DNA from: Streptomyces sp. FIT100
Lineage (GTDB): Bacteria; Actinomycetota; Actinomycetes; Streptomycetales; Streptomycetaceae
Assembly: GCF_024584805.1 (NCBI RefSeq)
Contig: NZ_CP075715.1
Span: 6,543,526-6,607,525, forward strand
DNA length: 64,000 bases
Direction of reading: 5' to 3'
The notes beneath the pieces are model-generated. The model saw only the letters and a list, made by a program, of their open reading frames with translations. It did no database searches and was not told the DNA's origin. Made by a program: the position numbers and the translations under genes. This document shows, in pieces, positions 25,852 to 34,272 of the stretch (the stretch's first letter is position 1; each line of letters starts with the position of its first letter).

Positions 25852-26651
25852 GCGTCTTCTCCTCGATGGTTCCGCAGCCAGCCGAGACCCTCGCTCGTGC
25901 CGGCGCGGGGGCGGTACTCGCACCCGATCCAGCCGTCGAAGCCCAGGTCGTCGATGACGTCGAACAGATGGCGGATGCTGAGCTCGCCCTCGTCGGGCTC
26001 GTGGCGGTCGGGCACGCCCGCGACCTGCAGATGGCCGACCCGGCCGGTCGGCAGGTCGCGGCGCAGGGTGGCGGTGAGGTCGCCCTCGACGATCTGGCAG
26101 TGGTAGAGGTCGAGTTGCACCTTGAGGTTCGCGGCTCCCACCTCCCGCACGACGGCGTGGGCGTCGGCCTGCCGGCTGAGGAAGTAGCCCGGCATGTCAC
26201 GGCCGTTGATCGGCTCGATCAGGATGTCGACGCCCACCGCGGTGGCCCGCTCCGCCGCCCAGGCGAGGTTGGTCACGTAGGTGTCGCGGTGCTCGGCCAG
26301 CTCCGCGGGTGTCGCGTCCGGCCGCACCAGCCCGGCCATCATGTGCACCCGCGGGCAGCCGAGTGCTGCCGCGTACTCAAGGGCGCGGTCCGTCGTGGAG
26401 CGCAGCTCCGCCTCGCGGCCGGGGAGCGCCGTGAGCCCGCGCTCCCCGGAATCCCACGCTCCGGGGGGCGCGTTGAAGAGCACCTGGCGCAGACCGTGGT
26501 CGTCGAGCCGGCGGCGCAGCCCGGTGGCGTCGTACGCGTACGGGAAGAGGTACTCGACGGCCTCGAAGCCGTCCGCCGACGCCGCGGCGAAGCGGTCGGG
26601 GAAGTCGTGCTCCGTGTACATCATGGACAGGTTCGCGGCGAACCTCGGCAT
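25848..26651 (-). CDS. otnI: 2-oxo-tetronate isomerase (hydroxypyruvate-isomerase family)
   Basis: A 267-residue TIM-barrel isomerase of the Hyi/xylose-isomerase-like family. Metal-binding acids are seen in ILIEPINGRDMPGYF, VQLDLYHCQIVEGD, HLQVAGVPDRHEPDEGE and IGCEYRP. In the pathway OtnI converts 2-oxo-tetronate to 3-oxo-tetronate, the OtnK substrate. Hydroxypyruvate isomerase is the main alternative, but the neighbours favour OtnI. It follows the MFS gene by 42 bp and overlaps denD. Confidence 0.88.
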   Translation of the reverse strand: MPRFAANLSMMYTEHDFPDRFAAASADGFEAVEYLFPYAYDATGLRRRLDDHGLRQVLFNAPPGAWDSGERGLTALPGREAELRSTTDRALEYAAALGCPRVHMMAGLVRPDATPAELAEHRDTYVTNLAWAAERATAVGVDILIEPINGRDMPGYFLSRQADAHAVVREVGAANLKVQLDLYHCQIVEGDLTATLRRDLPTGRVGHLQVAGVPDRHEPDEGELSIRHLFDVIDDLGFDGWIGCEYRPRAGTSEGLGWLRNHRGEDA

Positions 26652-26693
26652 GGTGGCTCCTGTGCTGCCTGTGCGGCGACCGGGACGGCCCGG

Positions 26694-27998
26694 TCAGCGG
26701 TTGACGACCTGCTTGCTGGTGGTGAGCACCGCCCCGGCGCCGACCACCAGGCTGAGTGCAAGAACGTACATCGGGACCGACGTCGAGCCGGTGGCGTCCT
26801 TGAGCGCGCCGATCATGTACGGACTGACGAACCCGGCGAGGTTGCCGACCGAGTTGATGACGGCGAGGCCGACTGCGGCCGCGGTGCCGCCGAGGAACGC
26901 GGTGGGGAGCGACCAGAACAGCGGTGAGCAGGTCAGCACCCCGGCGGCGGCGAAGGACAGCGCGGCCAGGGACAGCACCGTCGAGCCGGACCACCCGGCG
27001 GCCAGCGAGAACCCGACGGCGCCCATGAGGCTCGGGACGACCAGGTGCCAGCGGCGCTCACGGCGCTTGTCGGCCGAGCGTCCGAACAGGTTCATGGCGA
27101 CCAGCGCGGCGATGTACGGCACGGCGCTGAGCACCCCGATCATGAGGTTGCCCTCGATGCCGGTGGACTCGACGAACGTGGGCATCCAGAAGGTCAGGGC
27201 GTACTGGCCCATCACGAAGCAGAAGTAGATGAGGCACATCAGCCACACCTTGGGCTCGCGGAAGGCGTCCCGGACCCGGCCGTGCACCGTCTGGTGCGCG
27301 GCGTCCTCGGCGATCGCCCGCTCGACGACGGCCTTCTCGTCGTCGGTGAGCCACTTGGCGGCGCGCACGCCGTTGTCGAGGTAGAAGAGGGTGACCACGC
27401 CGATGACGACCGCGGGGACGGCCTCCAGCAGGAACATCCACTGCCAGCCGTTCCAGCCGCGCACACCGTCGAACCGGTCCATGATCCAGCCGGAGAGCGG
27501 GTTGCCGAAGATTCCGGCCACCGGGATGGCCGACATGAACATCGCGATCACGCGGGCGCGGCGGTGCGAGGGGAACCAGTAGGTGCAGTAGAGGATCACG
27601 CCTGGGTAGAACCCGGCCTCGGCGGCGCCGAGCAGGAACCGCAGCACGTAGAACGTCGCCTCGTCGGTGACGAATACGAACGACGCGGAGACCAGGCCCC
27701 AGGTGATCATGATCCGGGCGATCCAGGTGCGCGCGCCGATGCGCTGGAGCATCAGGTTGGAGGGGACCTCGAAGAGGAAGTAGCCGATGAAGAACAGGCC
27801 GGCGCCGAGACCGTACGCCGCCTCGCTGAAGCCGAGGTCGTCGGACATCTGGAGCTTCGCGAAGCCGACGTTGACCCGGTCCAGGTACGAGAAGGCGTAG
27901 CAGAGGATGAGGAACGGGACGATACGTCGCACGACCTTGCGGAAGACGGCGTTCTCGCGGGTGAGGTCGGGGGCCTCGGCCGTTGTGGGGAGGGACAT
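26694..27998 (-). CDS. MFS transporter, anion:cation symporter family (probable threonate/erythronate uptake)
   Basis: A 434-residue protein with 12 predicted membrane segments. The N-terminal signature FSYLDRVNVGFAKLQMSDDLG and the MFS loop motifs are typical of the ACS family (phthalate, hexuronate, glucarate and tartrate importers). A four-carbon sugar-acid anion is a reasonable substrate given the operon. It lies 88 bp after otnC and 42 bp before otnI. Confidence 0.88.
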   Translation of the reverse strand: MSLPTTAEAPDLTRENAVFRKVVRRIVPFLILCYAFSYLDRVNVGFAKLQMSDDLGFSEAAYGLGAGLFFIGYFLFEVPSNLMLQRIGARTWIARIMITWGLVSASFVFVTDEATFYVLRFLLGAAEAGFYPGVILYCTYWFPSHRRARVIAMFMSAIPVAGIFGNPLSGWIMDRFDGVRGWNGWQWMFLLEAVPAVVIGVVTLFYLDNGVRAAKWLTDDEKAVVERAIAEDAAHQTVHGRVRDAFREPKVWLMCLIYFCFVMGQYALTFWMPTFVESTGIEGNLMIGVLSAVPYIAALVAMNLFGRSADKRRERRWHLVVPSLMGAVGFSLAAGWSGSTVLSLAALSFAAAGVLTCSPLFWSLPTAFLGGTAAAVGLAVINSVGNLAGFVSPYMIGALKDATGSTSVPMYVLALSLVVGAGAVLTTSKQVVNR

Positions 27999-28086
27999 GG
28001 CGGAATCCTTCGTGCGGCTCGGGGGATTCTCGGACAGGCGGGGATCAGGTCACCGGGCGGGACCGGTCACCCCGTGGGGGAGCTGG

Positions 28087-28776
28087 TCACCACTCGGCGC
28101 CGAACGCGGACCTCAGCTCGTCGAGCGCGTGGGCGGGGAGCGGCTCGGGCCGACGGTCGGTCAGCAGCCAGAGACGCGCCGTCTCCTCGAGTTCTTCGAG
28201 GACGGCGAGGGCGGTGGCCGCGTCGGGGCCCCAGACGACGGGGCCGAGCCGGTCGAGCAGAACGGCCCTGATCGGCGTACCGATCGCCGCCCCCTCGGCG
28301 ATCCGGGCGGTCACCAGATCGGCCACGCGCGGGTCGCCGGGCCGGTGGTACGGGATGAGCGGGACGTGCCCGACCTTCATCACGTAGTACGGCGTGATGG
28401 GCGGGAGCACGTCGCCCCGGCTCCACACGCCGGCCAGGGTGAGCGCGACCAGGTGGGTGGAGTGGGTGTGCACGACGAACCGGGCCGCGGGGTCGGCGGC
28501 GTAGATGCGCCGGTGGAGCGTCAGGGTCTTGCTTGCGCGGTCGCCAGAGAGTTGCTCGCCCTGGGCGTCGACCAGCGCGAGGCGGTCGGGTTCGAGGAAG
28601 CCCAGGGCGGCATCGGTGGGGGTGATCAGATGGGAGTCGCCGATCCGTGCGCTGATGTTGCCCGCGCCGGCGTGGACGTACCCCCGGGCGAACAGGCTCG
28701 TGCCCACCCGGACGATCTCACGGCGGGCCCTGTCGACGGCGGTGTCCGCGCGGGCGGCCTCCGGATGCCCGGTCAT
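28087..28776 (-). CDS. otnC: 3-oxo-tetronate 4-phosphate decarboxylase (class II aldolase family)
   Basis: A 229-residue class II aldolase/adducin-fold enzyme. The Zn-binding HTHSTH motif lies mid-protein (VVHTHSTHLVAL) with a third His towards the C-terminus. GAGNISARIGD is the phosphate-binding stretch, and an acidic active-site region follows. In the pathway OtnC decarboxylates 3-oxo-tetronate 4-phosphate to dihydroxyacetone phosphate. The ATG at 28776 overlaps the otnK stop (ATGA), so the two are coupled. A fuculose-phosphate-type aldolase is the alternative by fold alone. Confidence 0.88.
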   Translation of the reverse strand: MTGHPEAARADTAVDRARREIVRVGTSLFARGYVHAGAGNISARIGDSHLITPTDAALGFLEPDRLALVDAQGEQLSGDRASKTLTLHRRIYAADPAARFVVHTHSTHLVALTLAGVWSRGDVLPPITPYYVMKVGHVPLIPYHRPGDPRVADLVTARIAEGAAIGTPIRAVLLDRLGPVVWGPDAATALAVLEELEETARLWLLTDRRPEPLPAHALDELRSAFGAEW

Positions 28777-30104
28777 GAGCGGGCCTCCTCGTCGGGGAGA
28801 GCGGACGCGTTCGCGTCCAGCCGGGCGAACGCGTCCGTGAAGAAGCCGGGGCCGCCGAAGTTCCCGGACTTGAGCGTGATGTGGAGCGTGTCCCCGCCGG
28901 GCAGGACCGCCGCGCACCACGGCACACCGGGGTCGATCTGCGGTCCGATCCGCAGCCCGGAGACGCCGAGCTCCCGGACGACCGCGCCCGATGTCTCACC
29001 GCCCGCGACGACGAGCCGGCGGACACCGCGCTCCACGAGTCCTCGTGCCACGCGGGCCAGCGTCCGCTCCACGAGCTCACCGGCCTCGGCGGCGCCGAGC
29101 CGGTCCTGGACGGCACGGACCGCGTCGGGCGCCTCGGTGGAGTGGACGAGGACCGGTCCGTCGGCCAGGTGGGACTCGGCGAAGGCCAGGGCCCGGCCGG
29201 CCACGTCCTCGCCGGCCGCGATGCGCAACGGGTCCACGCCGAACGCGGGCCGACCGGTGCGTAGGAACTCCCGGACCTGGCCGTTGGTGGCGGCCGAGAC
29301 CGAACCGGAGACAACGGCCGCGTGGCCGCCGGGCGGTGGCAGCTGCGCCGCGGCACGGGACGGCTCGAACCCCCAGTTCGCGGGCAGGCCGATCGCCAGG
29401 CCCGAACCCGCGGTCACCAGGGCCAGATCCCGGACCGCGGACCCCAGGCGTACGAGGTCGTCGTTGGAGACGGCGTCGACGACGGCGATCCCGAAGCCGT
29501 CCTCGCGCAGGGCGTCGATACGGGCCCGGATCGCCTCGGCGCCTGCGGCGACAGCGGTGTGGTCGACGAGGCCGACCGCCCGCTCCGTCTGCGCGCCGAG
29601 GACGGCGACCAGGTTGGAGTCGGTCATCGGCGTGAGCGGGTGGTGGCGCATTCCGCTCTCGCTCAACAGCACGTCGCCGACGAAGAGATGGCCCTTGAAC
29701 ACCGTGCGTCCGTTGTCGGGGAAGGCAGGGGTCGCGATGGTGAAGCCGGCGCCCAGCGCATCCATCAGCACCTCGGTGACCGGCCCGATGTTGCCGGCCG
29801 GCGTCGAGTCGAAGGTGGAGCAGTACTTGAAGTAGATCTGCTCGGCGCCCGCGGCACGCAGCCAGGCGAGCGCGCGGAGCGACGCCTCGACGGCGTCGGC
29901 GGCGGGGACGGTCCGCGACTTCAGCGCGATGACGACGGCGTCCGCGTCCACCACCGGGGCCGCGCCCACGACGTGCGCGTCGCCGGCACCGGCGGGCGGT
30001 ACGTCGATCAGCTGGACGACGCGCATGCCCGCGCGCACCAGGTTGTTGGCAAGGTCCGTGGCGCCGGTGAAGTCGTCGGCGATGCACCCGAGCCGGATAC
30101 CCAT
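28773..30104 (-). CDS. otnK: 3-oxo-tetronate 4-kinase (four-carbon acid-sugar kinase, DUF1537)
   Basis: A 443-residue ATP-dependent kinase of the four-carbon acid-sugar kinase family. The N-terminal domain begins with GCIADDFTGATDLA and includes YFKYCSTFDSTPAGNIG. The C-terminal nucleotide-binding domain has VAGGETSGAVV and LKSGNFGGPGFF. It phosphorylates 3-oxo-tetronate at O4 before decarboxylation by OtnC. The ATG at 30104 is 1 bp before the ltnD stop, and its stop overlaps otnC, as in characterised clusters. Confidence 0.92.
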   Translation of the reverse strand: MGIRLGCIADDFTGATDLANNLVRAGMRVVQLIDVPPAGAGDAHVVGAAPVVDADAVVIALKSRTVPAADAVEASLRALAWLRAAGAEQIYFKYCSTFDSTPAGNIGPVTEVLMDALGAGFTIATPAFPDNGRTVFKGHLFVGDVLLSESGMRHHPLTPMTDSNLVAVLGAQTERAVGLVDHTAVAAGAEAIRARIDALREDGFGIAVVDAVSNDDLVRLGSAVRDLALVTAGSGLAIGLPANWGFEPSRAAAQLPPPGGHAAVVSGSVSAATNGQVREFLRTGRPAFGVDPLRIAAGEDVAGRALAFAESHLADGPVLVHSTEAPDAVRAVQDRLGAAEAGELVERTLARVARGLVERGVRRLVVAGGETSGAVVRELGVSGLRIGPQIDPGVPWCAAVLPGGDTLHITLKSGNFGGPGFFTDAFARLDANASALPDEEARS

Positions 30105-30105
30105 G

Positions 30106-31044
30106 TCAGACCTCCGCCGGCTTCTCGGGCAGGTCGATCCCCGGGAAGATCTTGATGACCGCGCTGTCGTCCTCGGCTCCCAGCCCGGACGCCGACGCCT
30201 GGAGGAACATCTGGTGGGCGGTGGCCGCGAGGGGGAGCGGGAACCGCTGCGGCCGTGCGGAGTCGAGCACGATCCCGAGGTCCTTGACGAAGATGTCGAC
30301 CGCGGAGAGGGGTGTGTAGTCACCGGCGAGCACATGCGCCATGCGGTTCTCGAACATCCATGAGTTGCCGGCGCTGTGCGTGATGACCTCGTACAGCGCC
30401 TCGGCGGGAACGCCGGACCTGATGCCCAGCGCCATCGCCTCGGCCGCCGCGGCGATGTGCACGCCCGCGAGCAGCTGGTTCACGGCCTTGACCGTCGAGC
30501 CGAGTCCCGCGCGGTCACCCAGCCGGTAGACGGTGCTGCTCATGGCGTCGAGCACCGGGCCGGCGAGCGCGTACGCGGCGGCGGAGCCCGAGGTCATCAT
30601 GGTGAGTTCGCCCGCGGCCGCACGCGCGGCCCCGCCGGAGACGGGGGCGTCCAGGTAGAGCACGTCCCGGTCGGCCAGGCGCCCTTCGAGCCCGGCGGAC
30701 CAGCCGGGGTCGACCGTGGAGCACATGACGAAGACGGCGCCCGGGCGGAGCCGGCCGGCCGCCCCGTCGGCGCCGAACAGCACCGACTCGACCTGCGCCG
30801 CGTCGACCACCACGCCGACCAGGACGTCCACGGCGGCCGCCAGTTCGCCGGCGGTGCCGAACGCCGTACCGCCGTCACGGGCGAAGTCCTCGGCCACCTC
30901 GGGCCGCAGGTCGTGGACGCCCACGTCGTGGCCCGCGTCGCGCAGGCTGCGGGCCATGCCGAGGCCCATGGTCCCGAGTCCCACCACGCCCACGCGCGCA
31001 CTCACGCGTGGCCGCACCGGCCTGTCCTGGTCGTTCATGCACAT
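30106..31044 (-). CDS. ltnD: L-threonate dehydrogenase (beta-hydroxyacid dehydrogenase family)
   Basis: A 312-residue NAD-dependent 6-phosphogluconate-dehydrogenase-like enzyme. Features are the Rossmann motif GVVGLGTMGLGMA, the substrate-binding DAPVSGG, and GSTVKAVNQLLAG, which carries the catalytic Lys. LtnD oxidises L-threonate at C2, feeding OtnI. It is the first gene of the operon. ATGs at 31044 and 31038 are both possible; the ribosome site is weak. A perfect palindrome lies 60 bp upstream. Confidence 0.87.
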   Translation of the reverse strand: MCMNDQDRPVRPRVSARVGVVGLGTMGLGMARSLRDAGHDVGVHDLRPEVAEDFARDGGTAFGTAGELAAAVDVLVGVVVDAAQVESVLFGADGAAGRLRPGAVFVMCSTVDPGWSAGLEGRLADRDVLYLDAPVSGGAARAAAGELTMMTSGSAAAYALAGPVLDAMSSTVYRLGDRAGLGSTVKAVNQLLAGVHIAAAAEAMALGIRSGVPAEALYEVITHSAGNSWMFENRMAHVLAGDYTPLSAVDIFVKDLGIVLDSARPQRFPLPLAATAHQMFLQASASGLGAEDDSAVIKIFPGIDLPEKPAEV

Positions 31045-31103
31045 CCTCGTCTCGCTGTGCCGTCTCGCTGTGCCGTTCCGGTGCGTCGGCCGGGCGGCGA
31101 TCG

Positions 31104-31118
31104 GGTCATATGATGACC
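31104..31118. promoter_or_regulatory. Operator-like palindrome upstream of the ltnD operon
   Basis: GGTCAT-ATG-ATGACC is a perfect 6-3-6 inverted repeat 60 bp upstream of ltnD, with a -10-like TATCCT (minus strand, 31129-31134) just before it. Its core TCATATGATGA is a variant of the TNGTNNNACNA pattern used by FadR-type GntR regulators. Confidence 0.6.
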
Positions 31119-31225
31119 TGAGGATATGAGGTGGCGCACTGTGGCGTCCGTCACACGAGGCAGGTCTCCATGCTCTCGCGGCGGGAGGCCGGGCGCTCCG
31201 GAGGCGCCTTGCGGGCCGAAGGCGA

Positions 31226-31258
31226 GTGGGGGGCGGCCCGCAAAGGGCCGCCCCCCAC
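31226..31258 (-). terminator. Strong terminator after the bL37-like gene
   Basis: A perfect 14-bp stem (GTGGGGGGCGGCCC with its complement) and a 5-nt loop lie 8 bp beyond the bL37-like stop at 31266. Confidence 0.9.
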
Positions 31259-31265
31259 GGGGAGT

Positions 31266-31343
31266 TCAGCGCTGGCCGGCCTTGCGGCCGTGGTTCGCCT
31301 TCTTCTTGCGGCGGGCCTTCTTCTTGCGTGCGCGCTTCGACAT
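31266..31343 (-). CDS. bL37-like 25-residue basic ribosomal protein
   Basis: A 25-codon gene beginning MSKRARKKKARRKKKANHG and ending RKAGQR, almost entirely Lys/Arg. The RKK repeats followed by ANHG match the tiny actinobacterial large-subunit protein bL37 described from mycobacterial ribosome structures. There it sits buried in rRNA. The start is 17 bp downstream of the dehydrogenase gene on the same strand, with AAGGGA 14 nt before the ATG, and a strong terminator follows. The C-terminus differs from the usual GKRP-type ending, so a paralogue is possible. Confidence 0.75.
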   Translation of the reverse strand: MSKRARKKKARRKKKANHGRKAGQR

Positions 31344-31360
31344 GGAGGTGCTGTGTCCCT

Positions 31361-32170
31361 TCAGACGGTGTGACGGACGAGGACGTCCGCGAGCTTGTTG
31401 AGGCGCTTGACGGTGCGGTCGTCGGTCGCGCCGGGCGCCGGTTCGACGCGCTGGTCGCGGTCGTAGTAGGCGCCGTTGACGATCTCGGTGGCCGGGTCGC
31501 AGAGCCGCACGATGCGGGCGGCGCCCTCGGCGGGCGACGCTCCCTCGTGGGCGTAGAGGGGGAGCAGGTCGGTCGCGCAGATGCCCGGGTGGACGGAGAC
31601 CGCGGCCACGCGGGGATCGGCGGCGAAGACGGTCAGCGCCAGCTGCGACTGGGCGTAGGCGGCGAGCCGCGAGTAGCGGCGGGCGCGGTTCGGGTCGCTC
31701 CACTGGATCGAGCCGGTGCGGTGCAGCGAGGACGACACATTGATGACGCGTCCGCCCGGTTCGCTGGTCAGGGCCTGCTCCAGCAGGTTGGTGAGCAGGT
31801 AGTGGGCGAGGAAGTTGACCTGGAAGGCGAGTTCGTTGCCGTCGGTGGTGACGGTGTGGCGCTCGGGTGCGGCGATGGCGGCGTTGTTGACGAGGACGTC
31901 CAGGTGCGGGTGTTCGGCGACGACCCGGGCGGCCATCGCCTCGACCTCCTCCAGCCGGGCGAAGTCCGCGGCGTACGCGCACAGGCGCACCGCGTCGATG
32001 CCGGCGGTCGCGACCAGCGCGTCGACCGCCGCCCGGCTCTCCTCGGCGGTGCGGCCGTGGACGAGGACGGTCGCGCCGCGCTCGGCCAGCTGCCTGGCGG
32101 TCTCGAAGCCGATGCCGGAGGTGGCTCCGGTCACCAGGACCGTATGTGACGAAAGGTCTGATGCAGACAT
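31361..32170 (-). CDS. Short-chain dehydrogenase/reductase-like protein lacking the catalytic Lys
   Basis: A 269-residue SDR-fold protein. The cofactor motif TGATSGIG, the NNA motif (LVNNAAIAAPE) and the catalytic Ser region (NVSSSLH) are present. The YxxxK motif reads YAQSQ, with Gln encoded by CAG in place of Lys. The Lys normally lowers the Tyr pKa and binds the nicotinamide ribose, so activity is uncertain. The closest architecture is the retinol-dehydrogenase-like classical SDRs. It sits upstream of the bL37-like gene. Confidence 0.83.
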   Translation of the reverse strand: MSASDLSSHTVLVTGATSGIGFETARQLAERGATVLVHGRTAEESRAAVDALVATAGIDAVRLCAYAADFARLEEVEAMAARVVAEHPHLDVLVNNAAIAAPERHTVTTDGNELAFQVNFLAHYLLTNLLEQALTSEPGGRVINVSSSLHRTGSIQWSDPNRARRYSRLAAYAQSQLALTVFAADPRVAAVSVHPGICATDLLPLYAHEGASPAEGAARIVRLCDPATEIVNGAYYDRDQRVEPAPGATDDRTVKRLNKLADVLVRHTV

Positions 32171-32450
32171 GGTCTTCCATGGATGAGGGCATGCCTCGGC
32201 GCCGGACAGTGGGCGACGAGGCGTGCGGCTACGCAGAAGGGGCGCCGGACCAGGTCACGGCGCCCCGGGGGCTGCGGAACGCGCGTCAGCGGGGGGCGGG
32301 CGGTTCCGCGCAGCGGGGCACACGACGGGGCGCCGGATTCGGCGGCCGGTCGAGAAGGAGCCACTCGCTGTTCACAACGCCCATCGAACCCGCGGGAATC
32401 CGCGGCTTCAAGCGTGACCGCCGTTCCCTGACGCAGCTCTGACACGCCGC

Positions 32451-32522
32451 CCGGCCCGGGTACGTACGTTCCGGCTGCGACCGGGATCCCGGCCGCAGCC
32501 GGAACGTACGTACCCGGGCCGG
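32451..32522. repeat. 72-bp near-perfect palindrome
   Basis: The left arm starts CCGGCCCGGGTACGTACGTT and the right arm is its reverse complement. Across 36+36 bases only one pair mismatches, near the centre (ACCGGGATCCCGGC). It lies in the 32171-32643 gap between divergent genes, so it terminates neither of them. The rest of that gap shows no supported gene. Confidence 0.9.
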
Positions 32523-32643
32523 GGCGGCCCGTTCGTGGGGACGCCCGCCCGCCCGCGAGCCGGGCTCCGCCTCAGGGGATCATTGCTGCACTCGGATGCC
32601 TGGAGAGGCGTCAGGAAAGCCGTCGGGAAGGCCGTGATGCCGC

Positions 32644-33159
32644 GTGGAGCGCACCGAAGAATGCGTCGACTTCCGGCTGAGCACCGCCCAGCTCGCCGTT
32701 CCGCTCCTCGGAGGCGTCGCCCTGGCGACCGGCCTGCTCTACCTGGCCCTGGCGTGGACGGCCGACCCCATGGTGGCCGCGGAGCTGCGTGCCTGCGCGT
32801 TCGCCGGCGGGGCGGGTGTCATCGGCGCCCTGGTCCTGTCTCCTCACGGCGCCGGCGCCCGGCTGACCCTCGAACACCTGGTCATCGTCTCCTCCTTCGG
32901 GCGCAGGCGTCACATCCGATGGGCGGATGTCTCGCGCGTCGACGTGCGCCGCACCGCCGGAGTGCGCCAGGTGAGCGTCTCGCTGGTGACCGGTGAACGC
33001 CTGGTCCTCGCCGCTCCGATGTCGTTCCTCGACCCTCGATTCGACGCCCGTGTCGGGGAGTTGACCGACCGGTGGCTCCGGCATCGAGGGCTACAGCCAG
33101 TCGCGGCGCTTGAAGACGATGTACAGCGTGACGCACACCAGGACCATCAGGGCCAGTGA
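32644..33159 (+). CDS. PH-domain-like membrane protein, function unknown
   Basis: A 171-residue protein with two hydrophobic segments at ~15-70 and then a small beta-rich region (LTLEHLVIVSSFGRRRHIRWADVSRVDVRR, VSLVTGERLVLAAP) resembling bacterial PH-like domains. The GTG start is the first available after an in-frame stop at 32635; GGGAAGG lies 12 nt upstream. The 3' end overlaps the convergent corA gene by 69 bp, and the last ~25 residues (Asp/Gln/His-rich) fall in that overlap. Confidence 0.7.
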   Translation: MERTEECVDFRLSTAQLAVPLLGGVALATGLLYLALAWTADPMVAAELRACAFAGGAGVIGALVLSPHGAGARLTLEHLVIVSSFGRRRHIRWADVSRVDVRRTAGVRQVSVSLVTGERLVLAAPMSFLDPRFDARVGELTDRWLRHRGLQPVAALEDDVQRDAHQDHQGQ

Positions 33160-34272
33160 GAAGGGGTAGCCGAGGATCCAGTTGAGCTCCGGCATGTGGT
33201 TGAAGTTCATGCCGTAGACCGTGCCGATGAGGGTGGGGGCGAAGAGGATGGCCGCCCAGCTGGAGACCTTCTTGATCTCGTCGTTCTGGGCGTGGCCGGC
33301 CTCGGCCAGCATCTTCATCTCCTCGTTCTGGGCCTGGTTCACGAGGGTGGCGTTGACCGTGAGGATGTCGGTGAGCATCTGGCGGAAGCCGTTCACGCGC
33401 TCGACCACGGTCGTGTCGTGGTCCGCCACGTCCCGCAGATAGCGCTGGAGCTCCTCGTCGGTGCCGTACTTCTCGAAGCCGGCCTCCAGGCCGTTCATGA
33501 TCGTCAGCAGGGGCCGGGTCGCCCGCTGGAACTCGACGACCTCGCGGGAGAGCTCGTAGATGCGGCGGGAGACCTTCGGGTCGCCGCCGAAGACCTCGGT
33601 CTCGATCTCGTCGATGTCGTGCTGGAGGCCGGCGACCACGGGCGCGTAGCCGTCGACGACCGCGTCGAGGATCGCGTAGAGCACCGCTTCAGGGCCGAGT
33701 GCGAGGAGCTCGGGGTCGTCCTCCAGCCGTTTGCGCACGACCGCCAGGTCCGGGGCCTGACTGTGGCGCACGGTCAGGACGAAGCCCGGGCCGACGAAGA
33801 CGTGGAGCTCCCCGAAGTCCACCTCCTCGGTCTCGTCGATGTACCGGGCGCCGCGCAGGACGACGAAGAGCGTGTCCCCGTACCGCTCCAGCTTCGGCCG
33901 CTGGTGGGCGACGATCGCGTCCTCCACGGCGAGCTCGTGGAGGCCGAACTGCTCCGCCGCCTCCCACAACTGCGCGGCCGACGGGCGGTAGAGCCCGATC
34001 CAGGCCATCGTGCCGGGCTCTCCCGGCAGCCGCTCGTAGATCTCTGCCAGTGTCGAGGGCGTCTCGATGCGCCGCCCGTGGCGGTAGATCGCCGCGTCCA
34101 CCACGCTGCGCGCCAGGGGCGAGGGAGGCGGCTCCTGGTCCGCTCGCGGGTCCATCGAGTGCTCGGGCGCGGGGCCGCTGCCGTTGCCGGTTCCGGCGCC
34201 GCCCACGGCGGCCGGGCGCAACGGCCACTTGCCCGCTCGTGCGCGAGCCGCGCGTGCACGCCAGTCGGACAT
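33091..34272 (-). CDS. corA: CorA-family divalent-cation channel (Mg2+/Co2+)
   Basis: A 393-residue CorA-type protein. It has an N-terminal alpha/beta cytosolic domain, a long helical stalk (~215-320) and two C-terminal membrane segments. The signature YGMNF ends the first segment, the acidic loop MPELNW follows, and a basic C-terminus (FKRRDWL) closes it. CorA pentamers carry Mg2+ and Co2+ down their gradient. The ATG at 34272 has GGAGG 8 nt upstream. A Pro/Gly-rich N-terminal extension of ~50 residues precedes the domain. It is divergent from the leader-ABC-mgtC operon. Confidence 0.92.
   Translation of the reverse strand: MSDWRARAARARAGKWPLRPAAVGGAGTGNGSGPAPEHSMDPRADQEPPPSPLARSVVDAAIYRHGRRIETPSTLAEIYERLPGEPGTMAWIGLYRPSAAQLWEAAEQFGLHELAVEDAIVAHQRPKLERYGDTLFVVLRGARYIDETEEVDFGELHVFVGPGFVLTVRHSQAPDLAVVRKRLEDDPELLALGPEAVLYAILDAVVDGYAPVVAGLQHDIDEIETEVFGGDPKVSRRIYELSREVVEFQRATRPLLTIMNGLEAGFEKYGTDEELQRYLRDVADHDTTVVERVNGFRQMLTDILTVNATLVNQAQNEEMKMLAEAGHAQNDEIKKVSSWAAILFAPTLIGTVYGMNFNHMPELNWILGYPFSLALMVLVCVTLYIVFKRRDWL

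Noticed and set aside
32146..32442. A ~98-codon plus-strand gene (and an opposite frame) before the 72-bp palindrome
   Set aside because: No ribosome site, no protein-like pattern in any frame; composition typical of shadow frames.
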